Assembly: GCA_036267975.1 (NCBI GenBank)
Contig: DATAVA010000012.1
Span: forward strand, 124,001-188,000
Origin: DAIDKA01 sp036267975
GTDB lineage: Bacteria; Pseudomonadota; Gammaproteobacteria; Steroidobacterales; Steroidobacteraceae
Direction: 5' to 3'
Length of the DNA: 64,000 nt
Positions within the stretch are counted from its first letter, which is position 1; the number at the start of each line of letters is the position of its first letter. Below the pieces are notes generated by a model, which did not search any database, was not told the origin of the DNA, and saw nothing but the letters and a program-made list of their open reading frames with translations. Shown piece by piece: positions 33,144 to 40,762 of this stretch. Position numbers and translations under genes: made by a program.

Positions 33144-34703
33144 ATGTCGATCGCCGCGACCTACTGCCGCGGCCAGCTGGGACTCGCGGCGCCGCTGGTC
33201 CAGGTCGAAGTCAATCTCGGCGCCGGCCTGCCCGTCTTCAGCATCGTCGGATTGCCGGCGACGGCGGTGAAGGAGAGCAAGGAGCGGGTGCGCGCCGCGC
33301 TCATCAATTCCGGATTCGAATTCCCCGCGGGGCGCATCACCGTCAACCTGGCGCCCGCCGATTTGCCCAAGGAGGGTGGCCGGTTCGACCTGCCGATTGC
33401 CTTAGGGATACTGATCGCCTCAAGCCAGCTACCGCCGCCGCGGCGGGCTGTCGGCGTGCCGGCGTGTGAGTTCTACGGAGAACTGAGCCTGAGCGGTGAG
33501 TTGCTGCCGGTGCGCGGCCTGACGCTGGCCGCGGCCCACGCCGCCCGGGCCGGCCACGCGATCATCGTGCCATTGGGCAATGTGCGCGACACGCGCATCG
33601 TGCGACACGGTCGCGCGCTGGGCGCGTGCAGTTTGCTCGATGTGTGCGCACACCTGCGCGGTGCGCGGCGCGAACGGCCCCCGGCACAGCGTGCGCTGCC
33701 TCCCGATGAGAGTATCGCGGGGAGTGCCGCGCCATTGAATCTGGCGGATGTGCGCGGGCAGCAGCAGGCGAAGCGTGCGCTCATCATCGCGGCCGCCGGT
33801 TTCCACAGTCTGCTGATGAGTGGTCCGCCAGGTTCGGGCAAGACCATGCTGGCGCAGCGTCTGCCGCCGTTGCTGCCGGCGCTCTCACCCTCCGAAGCGC
33901 TCGAGGTTGCGACAATTGCGTCGGTGAGTTCGCTGGACATGAACGCACATGACTTCGGCCTGCGACCGTTCCGCGCGCCGCATCATACCGCGTCGGTCAG
34001 TGCCCTCATTGGTGGCGGTCCGCACGCGCGTCCCGGCGAGGTCAGCCTCGCGCATCGCGGCGTGCTGTTTCTGGATGAGCTGCCGGAGTTTGAGCGACGC
34101 GTCCTCGAGAGCCTGCGCGAACCACTGGAGAATCGCACGGTGGTCATCTCGCGGGCGCGTGTGCAGGCCCAGTACCCGGCGGCGTTCCAGCTGCTGGCCG
34201 CCATGAACCCGTGCCCGTGTGGCTACCGCGGCGATCCGTGCGGCAAGTGTCGCTGCACGCAGGCACAGGTGGATGCGTATCACGCGCGGATTTCGGGCCC
34301 CCTGCTCGATCGCATCGACCTGTTCGTGGAAGTGCCGCGCGCACCGGTCGCGGACGTCGCGGCGGCCTGGAGTGCGGTGGGCCGCCTGCCCGCGAGCGCG
34401 GCGCCGCTGACGACGACGAGCGCCGCACAGGCCGTGCTGCGCGCACATCGGCGGCAATTGGATCGCAGCGGTTGTTTGAATGGTGAGTTGCCCCTCGCGC
34501 AGCTGCAGGCGCTGGCGCGCCCGAATAGCGCGGCGCTCGAACTGCTGGAACAGGTGTTCGAGAGGCTGGGGCTGACAGCCCGTTCCTATCACCGGGTGCT
34601 GCGCGTGGCGCTGACCATCGCCGATCTGGAACAGATCGATGTCATCGGCCCGGCGCAGATTGCCGAGGCCGTACAACTGCGGCGCGCAGCTGCGGCCTTC
34701 TAA
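33144..34703 (+). CDS. comM: ComM/YifB family AAA+ helicase (Mg-chelatase-like)
   Basis: 519-residue member of the YifB/ComM family, shown in other bacteria to be a hexameric helicase promoting branch migration during natural transformation. The N-terminal Lon-like domain (1-about 180) carries VEVNLGAGLPVFSIVGLP; the AAA+ domain has Walker A MSGPPGSGKT, the HHTAS motif and Walker B LFLDELPEF; a zinc-type Cys cluster follows in NPCPCGYRGDPCGKCRCT; the C-terminal Mg-chelatase domain contains RSYHRVLRVALTIADL. ATG immediately follows the ubiK stop. Ends with a 4-base convergent overlap with uppS. Confidence 0.94.
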   Translation: MSIAATYCRGQLGLAAPLVQVEVNLGAGLPVFSIVGLPATAVKESKERVRAALINSGFEFPAGRITVNLAPADLPKEGGRFDLPIALGILIASSQLPPPRRAVGVPACEFYGELSLSGELLPVRGLTLAAAHAARAGHAIIVPLGNVRDTRIVRHGRALGACSLLDVCAHLRGARRERPPAQRALPPDESIAGSAAPLNLADVRGQQQAKRALIIAAAGFHSLLMSGPPGSGKTMLAQRLPPLLPALSPSEALEVATIASVSSLDMNAHDFGLRPFRAPHHTASVSALIGGGPHARPGEVSLAHRGVLFLDELPEFERRVLESLREPLENRTVVISRARVQAQYPAAFQLLAAMNPCPCGYRGDPCGKCRCTQAQVDAYHARISGPLLDRIDLFVEVPRAPVADVAAAWSAVGRLPASAAPLTTTSAAQAVLRAHRRQLDRSGCLNGELPLAQLQALARPNSAALELLEQVFERLGLTARSYHRVLRVALTIADLEQIDVIGPAQIAEAVQLRRAAAAF

Positions 34704-35422
34704 GTCTGACCGTGCGCCGTAAGGGGCGCGGCGACCTTGCCGAAGCGTCGCTGCCGCTGCCCGAAGTCCGCCAGTGCGAGTTCGTAATCGGCGGCCGCAA
34801 AATCCGGCCATAGGCAGTCGGTAAAATACAGTTCGGCATACGCGCATTCCCACAGCAGAAAGTCGCTGAGGCGCTGATCGCCGCCGGTGCGGATCAGCAG
34901 GTCCACGTCCGGCGCGGGTGCGGAATGGTTCACGGCGTTCAGCCGCGCGCGGAACCGCGTGAACTCATCGGCCGCATCAGATTGCGCATCGAGCGCAGCG
35001 GCGGCCGCCTGCAGGATGCTGTGCCGCGCGGAATAGTCGACGGCCATGCGCAGGTGCATGCCGGTGCAGTGCGCGGTCTGGCGCTCGCCGTGCTCGACGG
35101 CGCGCAGCAGCGCGGACCCGAGTCGATCGCGCCGTCCGATGATGTTCAGGCGCACCTGCTGCTGGATGCAGCGCTCGGTTTCGGTCAGTAGATAGCGCTG
35201 GAACAGTTTGAGCAGGGCCGCGACCTCGCGCGCCGGACGACCCCAGTTGTCCGAGGAGAACGCGTACAGCGTCAGCGTGCCGGTGCCGGCGGCCACGGCG
35301 GCCTCGACGATGCGGCGCACGCCACGTGCACCCTCGATATGGCCCGCGGTGCGTGGCAGCGCCCGGCGCCCGGCCCAGCGCCCGTTGCCGTCCATGATGA
35401 TTGCCACATGCATAGGGGCCAA
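34700..35422 (-). CDS. uppS: Undecaprenyl diphosphate synthase family protein
   Basis: cis-Prenyltransferase making the C55 lipid carrier precursor for peptidoglycan and surface polysaccharides. Motifs present: HVAIIMDGNGRWA (catalytic Asp11), TLYAFSSDNWGRP, and LLIRTGGDQRLSDFLLWE with YAELYFTD. 240 residues, close to typical. The gene stands alone here rather than in the usual frr-uppS-cdsA-dxr cluster, so it could be a second, specialised copy; that cannot be decided from this window. A perfect palindrome AGAGTACTCT (35424-35433) lies immediately upstream of its start. Confidence 0.9.
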   Translation of the reverse strand: MAPMHVAIIMDGNGRWAGRRALPRTAGHIEGARGVRRIVEAAVAAGTGTLTLYAFSSDNWGRPAREVAALLKLFQRYLLTETERCIQQQVRLNIIGRRDRLGSALLRAVEHGERQTAHCTGMHLRMAVDYSARHSILQAAAAALDAQSDAADEFTRFRARLNAVNHSAPAPDVDLLIRTGGDQRLSDFLLWECAYAELYFTDCLWPDFAAADYELALADFGQRQRRFGKVAAPLTAHGQT

Positions 35423-35461
35423 AGAGTACTCTACATTGCAAAGCCAGTGGCCAAAAAAAAG

Positions 35462-35857
35462 CTAAGTTGTGGACTGTGCACGGCGCGTCGCCCGAATCAC
35501 GGCTTCGATGTGCTGCAGGTAGCGCTCCAGGGCCTTGCGACCGGTGGCCGTCAACCGGTACTGGGTGCGCGGCCGGCGCTCCTCGAAGGACTTGCGGCAG
35601 GAGATGTAGCCGGCATCCTCAAGTTTGCGGGCGTGGGCCCCGAGATTGCCGTCCGTCACATCGAACAGAGCCTTCAGGTCATTGAACGTGAGCAGATCGT
35701 TCACGGCCAGCGCGCTCATGATTCCGAGCCGTACGCGGCCATAGATGAGCCGATCGAAACGGTCATCTTCGGCGGCGAGTCGCGTTACCGGCGCCTGCGG
35801 CGCAGGCGCCGCGACCGCCTCGGACGTATGACGCCTGGCGTTGGTCCTGGTACTCAT
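35462..35857 (-). CDS. Winged-helix transcriptional regulator
   Basis: A 131-residue regulator. After a disordered Ala-rich N-terminal 30 residues, a single winged helix-turn-helix domain covers about 35-110: YGRVRLGIMSALAVNDLLTF, then LKALFDVTDGNLGAHARKLEDAGYI and a wing with RRPRTQYRLTATGRKAL, as in small MarR/ArsR-like one-domain regulators (HTH_27 type). GGGAGAG precedes the ATG at 35857, which overlaps the stop of the upstream membrane-protein gene by four bases, so the two form a coupled pair. Ligand and targets unknown. Confidence 0.85.
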   Translation of the reverse strand: MSTRTNARRHTSEAVAAPAPQAPVTRLAAEDDRFDRLIYGRVRLGIMSALAVNDLLTFNDLKALFDVTDGNLGAHARKLEDAGYISCRKSFEERRPRTQYRLTATGRKALERYLQHIEAVIRATRRAQSTT

Positions 35858-36477
35858 TGCAAACTCTCCCGGGTCTTGCCGCCGATCAGGATACCAAACA
35901 GCAGGTGCAGGCCGCCAAACCCGACTCCCAGCACGGCATTCTGGTAGCTGACGGGCACCTGCAGGGCAATCACGCCAAGCACGGCAAGCAGCGCGCCCAT
36001 CACGGCCAGTGCGCGCCGCGTCAGGGTGCTCGCCGCCATGACGGCGCAACCGTACATGAGCAGCCACGCACCCGGAATGAGTGCAGCTTCGGTATGCACC
36101 CACAGCTGCCAGGTCAGCACCGCGCCCACCAGCAGCGGCGGGCAAAGGCACATCAGGAACTTACGCAGCGGGCCGCGATACAGCGCCGTGCCGTGCCTGA
36201 CGACCTGGTGGATCATGAGCGCCGTGCCGAAGGCGACGGCCACCAGCCCCGCTATCAGCCAGATCTGCAGCCAGTTCAGCGCCAGCGCTTTCGAGGAGAC
36301 CAGCAGCGCGGCGAGGCTGCCGACCGCGCCCATGGCGATGCCCGCCGAGCCGGGCACGGCCAACAGGCCGGCGGCATCGATCGAGGCACGGATGTACTGC
36401 AGGGTGCCGAGGGCGTGGGACTCCAGGGCCACCGTATTGGGACGGCCGGTTTCGGGATCGATCACTGCCTTGGGCAT
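35854..36477 (-). CDS. Conserved integral membrane protein
   Basis: A 207-residue protein with about six predicted transmembrane helices (about 38-60, 68-90, 105-125, 132-150, 155-173 and 180-200) and a soluble N-terminal tail of about 30 residues. No enzyme motif seen. Its start-to-stop coupling with the winged-helix regulator suggests the regulator controls or is controlled by it; such regulator/membrane-protein pairs are common, often with unknown function. Confidence 0.75.
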   Translation of the reverse strand: MPKAVIDPETGRPNTVALESHALGTLQYIRASIDAAGLLAVPGSAGIAMGAVGSLAALLVSSKALALNWLQIWLIAGLVAVAFGTALMIHQVVRHGTALYRGPLRKFLMCLCPPLLVGAVLTWQLWVHTEAALIPGAWLLMYGCAVMAASTLTRRALAVMGALLAVLGVIALQVPVSYQNAVLGVGFGGLHLLFGILIGGKTRESLQ

Positions 36478-36494
36478 GCCGGCTCCCGAAGATC

Positions 36495-37016
36495 TCAGTG
36501 TTTGGCCATGCTGATCATGTGGTCCACGCCTTCCTCGATGATGGCATCCGGAATGTCCAGGCGATTACCCTTGGCGGGCATGGTGCCGGTCTGGCCGGTG
36601 AAGCCATGCAGGGCATGGTCATACAACAAGGCCTTACCCTTGGCGATGCGCGGCCCCCAGGCAGTTGCATCCCCGGCCTTGGGCGCACCCGCTATGCCTA
36701 AGCCGTGGCAGGCCGAGCAGACCTGCTCGTACACTTGCGTGCCATCCTTGGGGATCGGCAGCGTTACACCGGCGCCCGCGGGCGAATCAGGTTTGATCGC
36801 CATGCCAGTATTGTCCTGACCCACCAGGGCTTCCTGCGATAGCGGCTCGATACGGCTGGCCACGGTTTTCGCGAAGTCCCGCTGTTCGACCACATCGGTT
36901 TCCTGCGTCCGCGCGGCGACCGCGCGCGCCAGGGCAATGAGGCAAATGGCGACCACCACCAGCAGGCCGATGACCATACTGAACGTATTTACGAAGTGCG
37001 TGTCCTGCTTACTCAC
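36495..37016 (-). CDS. Cytochrome c5-family protein
   Basis: A 173-residue monoheme c-type cytochrome anchored by an N-terminal transmembrane helix (about 12-31). The heme site is Cys100-Ser-Ala-Cys103-His104, and the probable axial Met146 lies in GTMPAKG, as in cytochrome c5. Faces the periplasm and likely serves as an electron carrier to terminal oxidases. The spacer 37017-37163 upstream has no clear hexamers. Confidence 0.9.
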   Translation of the reverse strand: MSKQDTHFVNTFSMVIGLLVVVAICLIALARAVAARTQETDVVEQRDFAKTVASRIEPLSQEALVGQDNTGMAIKPDSPAGAGVTLPIPKDGTQVYEQVCSACHGLGIAGAPKAGDATAWGPRIAKGKALLYDHALHGFTGQTGTMPAKGNRLDIPDAIIEEGVDHMISMAKH

Positions 37017-37163
37017 AATTAGCGCCCGACACCATCAGCCCCGAGAGTGGGCGCCGAAGTATACCGAGTAACCGCGACGCTCTGGAACTGCGTATCGGAA
37101 TGCGGCCGCGTTCGCGCGGGAATGGCCATTTCCCATCCTGCGTCTTTATGGTATTTCATGGGC

Positions 37164-38036
37164 TTATGTGGTAGCGACCTTGTCCTGCGTCCGGGTGTCG
37201 AAGTCGCTCGCGTCGTGACGTTCGCGCAATTGACCCGCAGGCTCACCGAAGATGCGGTTCACCATCCGCCCGCGCTTCACGGCCGGTCGCTCGCCAATCA
37301 AGCGGGTCCAGCGCTGCACGTTGTGATAGCCGGCCACCTGCAGGAATTCGCCCGCCTCATACACATTTCCTTGGGCAAGAGTGCCGTACCAGGGCCACAC
37401 CGCCATGTCAGCGATGGTGTACTGCGTTCCGGACAGGTACTCGCTGTGCGCCAGGTGCCGGTCGAGCACATCGAGCTGACGCTTCACTTCCATGGCGAAG
37501 CGATCGATGGCGTACTCGATCTTGGTCGGGGCATACGCATAGAAATGTCCGAAGCCGCCGCCGAGATAGGGGGCCGAGCCCATCTGCCACATCAGCCATG
37601 ACAGGCATTGCGCGCGTGCCTCCGCCTCCTTCGGCAGGAAGGCGCTGAATTTCTCGGCCAGGTGCAGCAGGATGGCGCCGGACTCGAACACACGGAGGGG
37701 CTTGGCGCCGCTGCGGTCCAGCAGCGCCGGAATCTTCGAATTGGGATTCACGGCGAAAAAGCCCGAGCCGAACTGCTCGCCTTCGCGGATGTTGATGAGC
37801 CAGGCGTCGTACTCCGCACCCGCATGACCCGCCGCCAGCAGCTCCTCGAGCATCACCGTCACCTTCACACCATTGGGCGTGGCCAGTGAATACAGTTGCA
37901 GCGGGTGCCGACCCACCGGCAGTTCCTTTTCATGCGTAGGACCTGCAACGGGGCGGTTGATATTGGCGAACTGGCCGCCGTTCGCCTTGTTCCAGGTCCA
38001 GACCTTGGGCGGCAGATAGACTTCGGGATCGGTCAT
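37164..38036 (-). CDS. yghU: Glutathione S-transferase family disulfide-bond oxidoreductase (YghU-like)
   Basis: Nu-class GST-like protein of 290 residues. Features of YghU/YfcG: an N-terminal extension (KVWTWNKANGGQFANINRP), a thioredoxin-like domain with TPNGVKVTVMLEEL and NPNSKIPALLD, and a helical C-terminal domain with GFGHFYAYAP. YghU-type enzymes reduce disulfides using two bound glutathiones rather than a cysteine. Start chosen at the ATG 38036, preceded by GGAGA; the upstream in-frame extension would read through the tRNA gene. Confidence 0.92.
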   Translation of the reverse strand: MTDPEVYLPPKVWTWNKANGGQFANINRPVAGPTHEKELPVGRHPLQLYSLATPNGVKVTVMLEELLAAGHAGAEYDAWLINIREGEQFGSGFFAVNPNSKIPALLDRSGAKPLRVFESGAILLHLAEKFSAFLPKEAEARAQCLSWLMWQMGSAPYLGGGFGHFYAYAPTKIEYAIDRFAMEVKRQLDVLDRHLAHSEYLSGTQYTIADMAVWPWYGTLAQGNVYEAGEFLQVAGYHNVQRWTRLIGERPAVKRGRMVNRIFGEPAGQLRERHDASDFDTRTQDKVATT

Positions 38037-38097
38037 GGCGTCGGTTTCTCCGGTAGGGTCTTGACCGCCAAACATATCATTAGGATTGGCGATCGAT

Positions 38098-38174
38098 TGG
38101 CGCGCCCGGCGGGATTCGAACCCACGACCTGCAGCTTCGGAGGCTGCCACTCTATCCAGCTGAGCTACGGGCGC
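38098..38174 (-). tRNA. tRNA-Arg (CCG anticodon)
   Basis: A 77-nt cloverleaf: acceptor stem GCGCCCG / CGGGCGC, D arm GCTCAGCTGGATAGAG, anticodon stem GCAGC / GCTGC enclosing CTCCGAA (anticodon CCG, reading CGG codons), T arm GTGGG TTCGAAT CCCGC, discriminator G and an encoded CCA. The sequence closely follows the E. coli CCG tRNA-Arg. Lies between the dsbA-like gene and yghU. Confidence 0.97.
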
Positions 38175-38232
38175 ACGTGACCGGAACTGACGAGTTTACC
38201 GCAACAGGGAGCCTGCTCGCTTCGCAGAGTTC

Positions 38233-39138
38233 TTAGCGTTTGTGCTCGCTGGCGGCCAGATCGTTGATTTCGGCGACCAGGTTCGCATCACTGCCGGCCT
38301 TGCCTACGTCGGTGATGTACTTGCCATTGACGACGATCAGCGGCACGCCTTCGACGTGGTAACGCTGAGTGATCTCCTCCGCGCGCTGCAGGTCGGTGTT
38401 CACTGCAAAGGAGTTGTAGGCCTTGCGAAACGCTTCCGCATCGATGCCGTTCGCCGTGGCAAACTGCAGCTGCTTCTGCAGAGTCTCATCCGGGGTGTTG
38501 CCGACCATCGGGTTCTGCCCGTTGTGCAGGGTGTCGAACACTTTGTCGTCCAGATCGTCGCGGCCGAGCTGCTTGAGCGTGTAGTACAGCTGCGCGTGCG
38601 CGCGGTGCACCGGTCCCCACATGACCGGCACTCGCACGAATTCCACGTAATCGGGCTTGGTCTTGCGCCAGGCCTTGAGGAAGGGTTCGAGCGCATAGCA
38701 ATGCGGACAGGCGAACCAGAAAACTTCGAGCACTTCGACTTTGCCGGCCGGCACCGAAGTCGGCTGCGAGGGGACCACCGGGTCGTAGTTGACTCCGGGC
38801 TTCCACTTGCCATCGGGCAGCTGGTGCTGCGCGGGCAGGTCGGCAATCTTTTCCAACGAAGTGGTACCGACCGGGGGAGCATCCGCATCGGCCGTATCGG
38901 GGGCACTGGCCGCGGCGGCTGTCGAGCTGGCCGGGGGATTGGCGAGTGCCGTACTCGAGGCCGGCGCCGTCGCTTCGGACCCGCTGGCCGTGTCGGCCGT
39001 CTGGCCGGTGGGCGCGGCTGCCGGTGCACTGGTCGTGGCCGTCGCGCCCTGGGTGGTGGCGGGTGCGGCCGCTTCCCGACTGCAGGCGCTGAAGCTCACG
39101 CTGAGCAGGCTGATCAGCAGGACGAAGGATCGCTTCAT
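38233..39138 (-). CDS. dsbA: DsbA-family thiol:disulfide oxidoreductase with low-complexity linker
   Basis: Periplasmic disulfide-introducing enzyme. The thioredoxin fold (about 115-295) carries the active site Cys144-Pro-His-Cys147 in VFWFACPHCYALEP and the cis-Pro loop EGVPLIVVNGKY. The first 18 residues are a signal sequence ending at Cys19 (SFSAC), so it could be a lipoprotein, although Phe at -3 is atypical. Residues 20-90 form an Ala/Thr/Ser/Pro-rich linker that would tether the catalytic domain to the membrane. Located 25 bases after cytochrome c4, as in Pseudomonas and Xanthomonas relatives. 301 residues, longer than E. coli DsbA because of the linker. Confidence 0.93.
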   Translation of the reverse strand: MKRSFVLLISLLSVSFSACSREAAAPATTQGATATTSAPAAAPTGQTADTASGSEATAPASSTALANPPASSTAAAASAPDTADADAPPVGTTSLEKIADLPAQHQLPDGKWKPGVNYDPVVPSQPTSVPAGKVEVLEVFWFACPHCYALEPFLKAWRKTKPDYVEFVRVPVMWGPVHRAHAQLYYTLKQLGRDDLDDKVFDTLHNGQNPMVGNTPDETLQKQLQFATANGIDAEAFRKAYNSFAVNTDLQRAEEITQRYHVEGVPLIVVNGKYITDVGKAGSDANLVAEINDLAASEHKR

Positions 39139-39163
39139 TTCGGTAACGCTCCGTGGGCCGCGC

Positions 39164-39859
39164 CTAGCGCATGCCCTGGATATAGGCCCCGAGGGCCTTG
39201 ATGTCGTCGGCGTTCAGGCGCTTGGCGACGGTGGCCATGATTTCGCCATTGCGGCTGGTCGGTGCGCCGGGCTTCGCTCCGCTATAGCGAGTGCCGTTGG
39301 CAAAATCGTTGAGCTGCTTGGCCACATACTCGGCGAACTGTGCGCGCAGGGCCGGGTAGTCGGACAGGGTATTGCCGCGGCCGACCGGGCCGTGGCAGGC
39401 CGTGCAGGCCGGAATCTCCCGGGACGGATCGCCGAAGCGATACAGATCCTCGCCGGCGTGCGCCATTTTGGGATCCGCCTCACCGCCGACCGGCGTCTGC
39501 TCCTGGAAGTACACCGCGACGTTGTCGATATCCTTGTCACTGAGAGTTTTGACAATGGTGAGCATCTCGGCATTGATGCGCACACCGGCCTTGAACAGCT
39601 GTAGCTGCTCGGCGATGTAAACGGCGTTCTGACCGGCGATCTTCGGCCACTGCGCCGTGGTGCTGTTGCCATTGGGCCCATGGCAGGCCGAGCAGGTTGC
39701 CGCCTTGAGCGTACCCGCCTCCACAGTGCCATCGGCAAAGGGCGTACCCTGTCCGAGGACATCGGCGGCGGTCGCGGTTTGTACCGCGGCGCCGGAAACA
39801 AAGACCATGGTTGAAGCCAGTCCGATCCAACCTGCTTTCATGAACGCCGACATGCTCAT
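39164..39859 (-). CDS. Diheme cytochrome c4
   Basis: A 231-residue periplasmic protein with a signal peptide (about 1-32) and two c-type heme sites, Cys56-Ser-Ala-Cys59-His60 and Cys152-Thr-Ala-Cys155-His156, in two similar domains; probable axial Met ligands lie near Met99 and in the NGEIMATVAKRL segment. Cytochrome c4 carries electrons to cytochrome oxidases. Head of a cytochrome c4-dsbA unit, divergent from yihA. Confidence 0.94.
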   Translation of the reverse strand: MSMSAFMKAGWIGLASTMVFVSGAAVQTATAADVLGQGTPFADGTVEAGTLKAATCSACHGPNGNSTTAQWPKIAGQNAVYIAEQLQLFKAGVRINAEMLTIVKTLSDKDIDNVAVYFQEQTPVGGEADPKMAHAGEDLYRFGDPSREIPACTACHGPVGRGNTLSDYPALRAQFAEYVAKQLNDFANGTRYSGAKPGAPTSRNGEIMATVAKRLNADDIKALGAYIQGMR

Positions 39860-39888
39860 CCGTGCTCCGCGGGCGTGAGAGGTCGCGA

Positions 39889-39894
39889 ATTGTA
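39889..39894 (-). promoter_or_regulatory. Probable -10 element of the cytochrome c4 promoter
   Basis: Minus-strand TACAAT matches TATAAT at 5 of 6 positions and lies 30 bases upstream of the start codon; the -35 hexamer 17 bases upstream (TTAGTA) is weak. Confidence 0.45.
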
Positions 39895-39930
39895 CACTAC
39901 GGATCTGAAGTACTAAGAGGTCGCAGACAG

Positions 39931-40527
39931 GTGAGCCGGTTTCCCGAAGTGAGTTTCATGCTGAGCGCCGCGGTCGGTGCCCAGTTTCCGGCTGACCACG
40001 GTGTGGAGATCGCCTTCGCGGGCCGCTCGAACGCGGGCAAATCCTCCGCGATCAACGTCCTCACGGCGCGTCACGGCCTGGCGCGTACCAGCAAGACGCC
40101 CGGTCGGACGCGGCTGCTTAATTTTTTCTCCCTGGGTGGCGACCGGCGCATCGTGGATCTGCCCGGTTATGGATTTGCGGAGGGGCCGCGCGAGGAACGC
40201 GCCGGCTGGAAACCGCTGATCGATGCGCTGCGCCCGCGGGAAAGCCTGAAGGGCCTGTTCCTGGTGGTGGACAGCCGGCGCGGGATTTCGGACAGCGATC
40301 TGGAACTCATCGAATGGGCCGATCCATCGCGGCGCCGGATCCACGTGCTGCTGACCAAGGCCGACAAGCTGACGCGGGCGGAATGCACCAAGGCGCAGGC
40401 GGCGGCGGTGGCGGACCTCAAGGGTCGGGCCACGGTGCAGCTGTTTTCGGCGTTGCGCCGCATCGGGGTCGAGGATGCGCAGGATCGGCTGCAAAGCTGG
40501 ATTGAAACCGGCAGCGGATCGGAATAA
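39931..40527 (+). CDS. yihA: Ribosome-biogenesis GTPase YihA/EngB
   Basis: Essential small GTPase for 50S subunit assembly. G1 GRSNAGKSS, G2 region TPGRTRLLNFF, G3 DLPGYGFAE and G4 LLTKADKL are intact. 198 residues when started at GTG 39931, which has AGAGG about 10 bases upstream and gives the usual N-terminus before FPEVSFMLSA. Convergent with polA across a 235-bp structured spacer, the same gene order as in E. coli. Confidence 0.95.
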   Translation: MSRFPEVSFMLSAAVGAQFPADHGVEIAFAGRSNAGKSSAINVLTARHGLARTSKTPGRTRLLNFFSLGGDRRIVDLPGYGFAEGPREERAGWKPLIDALRPRESLKGLFLVVDSRRGISDSDLELIEWADPSRRRIHVLLTKADKLTRAECTKAQAAAVADLKGRATVQLFSALRRIGVEDAQDRLQSWIETGSGSE

Positions 40528-40529
40528 CA

Positions 40530-40646
40530 ATGAAAGGACCCCGGTGAACTCATGACTGAGATCACCGGGGTTAGACTAACCCGGAACAGGTCTCGTGAAC
40601 CGGGTTACCCGCCCAGGGAGGGAAGCGGGGAGTGCTTGGGACACTC
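40530..40646 (-). ncRNA. Candidate small RNA in the polA-yihA interval
   Basis: Predicted transcript of about 115 nt from near 40646 to about 40530. Four hairpins are read on the minus strand: SL1 GAGTG-TCCCAAG-CACTC (40646-40630), SL2 CCCGC/GCGGG enclosing TTCCCTCCCTGG (40629-40608), SL3 TAACCCGG/CCGGGTTA (40607-40577) and SL4, a 10-bp stem 40571-40562/40547-40538 extended inside by 4 bp, followed by CCTTTC as a weak U-tract. CCC-containing loops in SL1 and SL2 are suited to pairing with G-rich ribosome sites. E. coli Spot 42 occupies this interval, and as I recall Xanthomonas sX13 is a similar-sized sRNA with C-rich loops. No ORF explains the region. Strand and ends are inferred. Confidence 0.6.
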
Positions 40647-40651
40647 ATAGG

Positions 40652-40681
40652 ATTTGATGCGGCCAAGGCCCGAAAGTTCAA
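40652..40681 (-). promoter_or_regulatory. Putative promoter of the candidate small RNA
   Basis: Minus-strand -35 TTGAAC (40681-40676) and -10 TCAAAT (40657-40652) with an 18-base spacer, each matching the sigma-70 consensus at 4 of 6 positions. Start would be at G40646, six bases downstream of the -10 and exactly at the first base of SL1. Confidence 0.4.
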
Positions 40682-40712
40682 CCAGCCAATTATTAAAAAC
40701 TGTTGAACTTTC
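40672..40712. repeat. Perfect 11-bp inverted repeat between polA and the candidate sRNA
   Basis: GAAAGTTCAAC (40672-40682) and GTTGAACTTTC (40702-40712) flank a 19-base AT-rich centre. It overlaps the putative -35 of the sRNA. Neither strand has a U-tract after it, so it is not a standard terminator. Two smaller hairpins lie between it and polA (GTGG/CCAC at 40715-40730 and GTTGT/ACAAC at 40733-40748). Confidence 0.7.
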
Positions 40713-40762
40713 AAGTGGTTGCATAGCCACTAGTTGTAACGAAACAACAATGCCGGGGTGCT

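Noticed and set aside
38098..38174. tRNA-Arg as an integration site for a genomic island
   Set aside because: No integrase, no direct repeat of the tRNA 3' end and ordinary housekeeping genes on both sides.
40538..40571. Hairpin read as a plus-strand terminator of yihA
   Set aside because: On the plus strand it is followed by TTAGAC and not by a T-run; the minus-strand reading (CCTTTC) is slightly better and fits the sRNA model, though a bidirectional role is not excluded.
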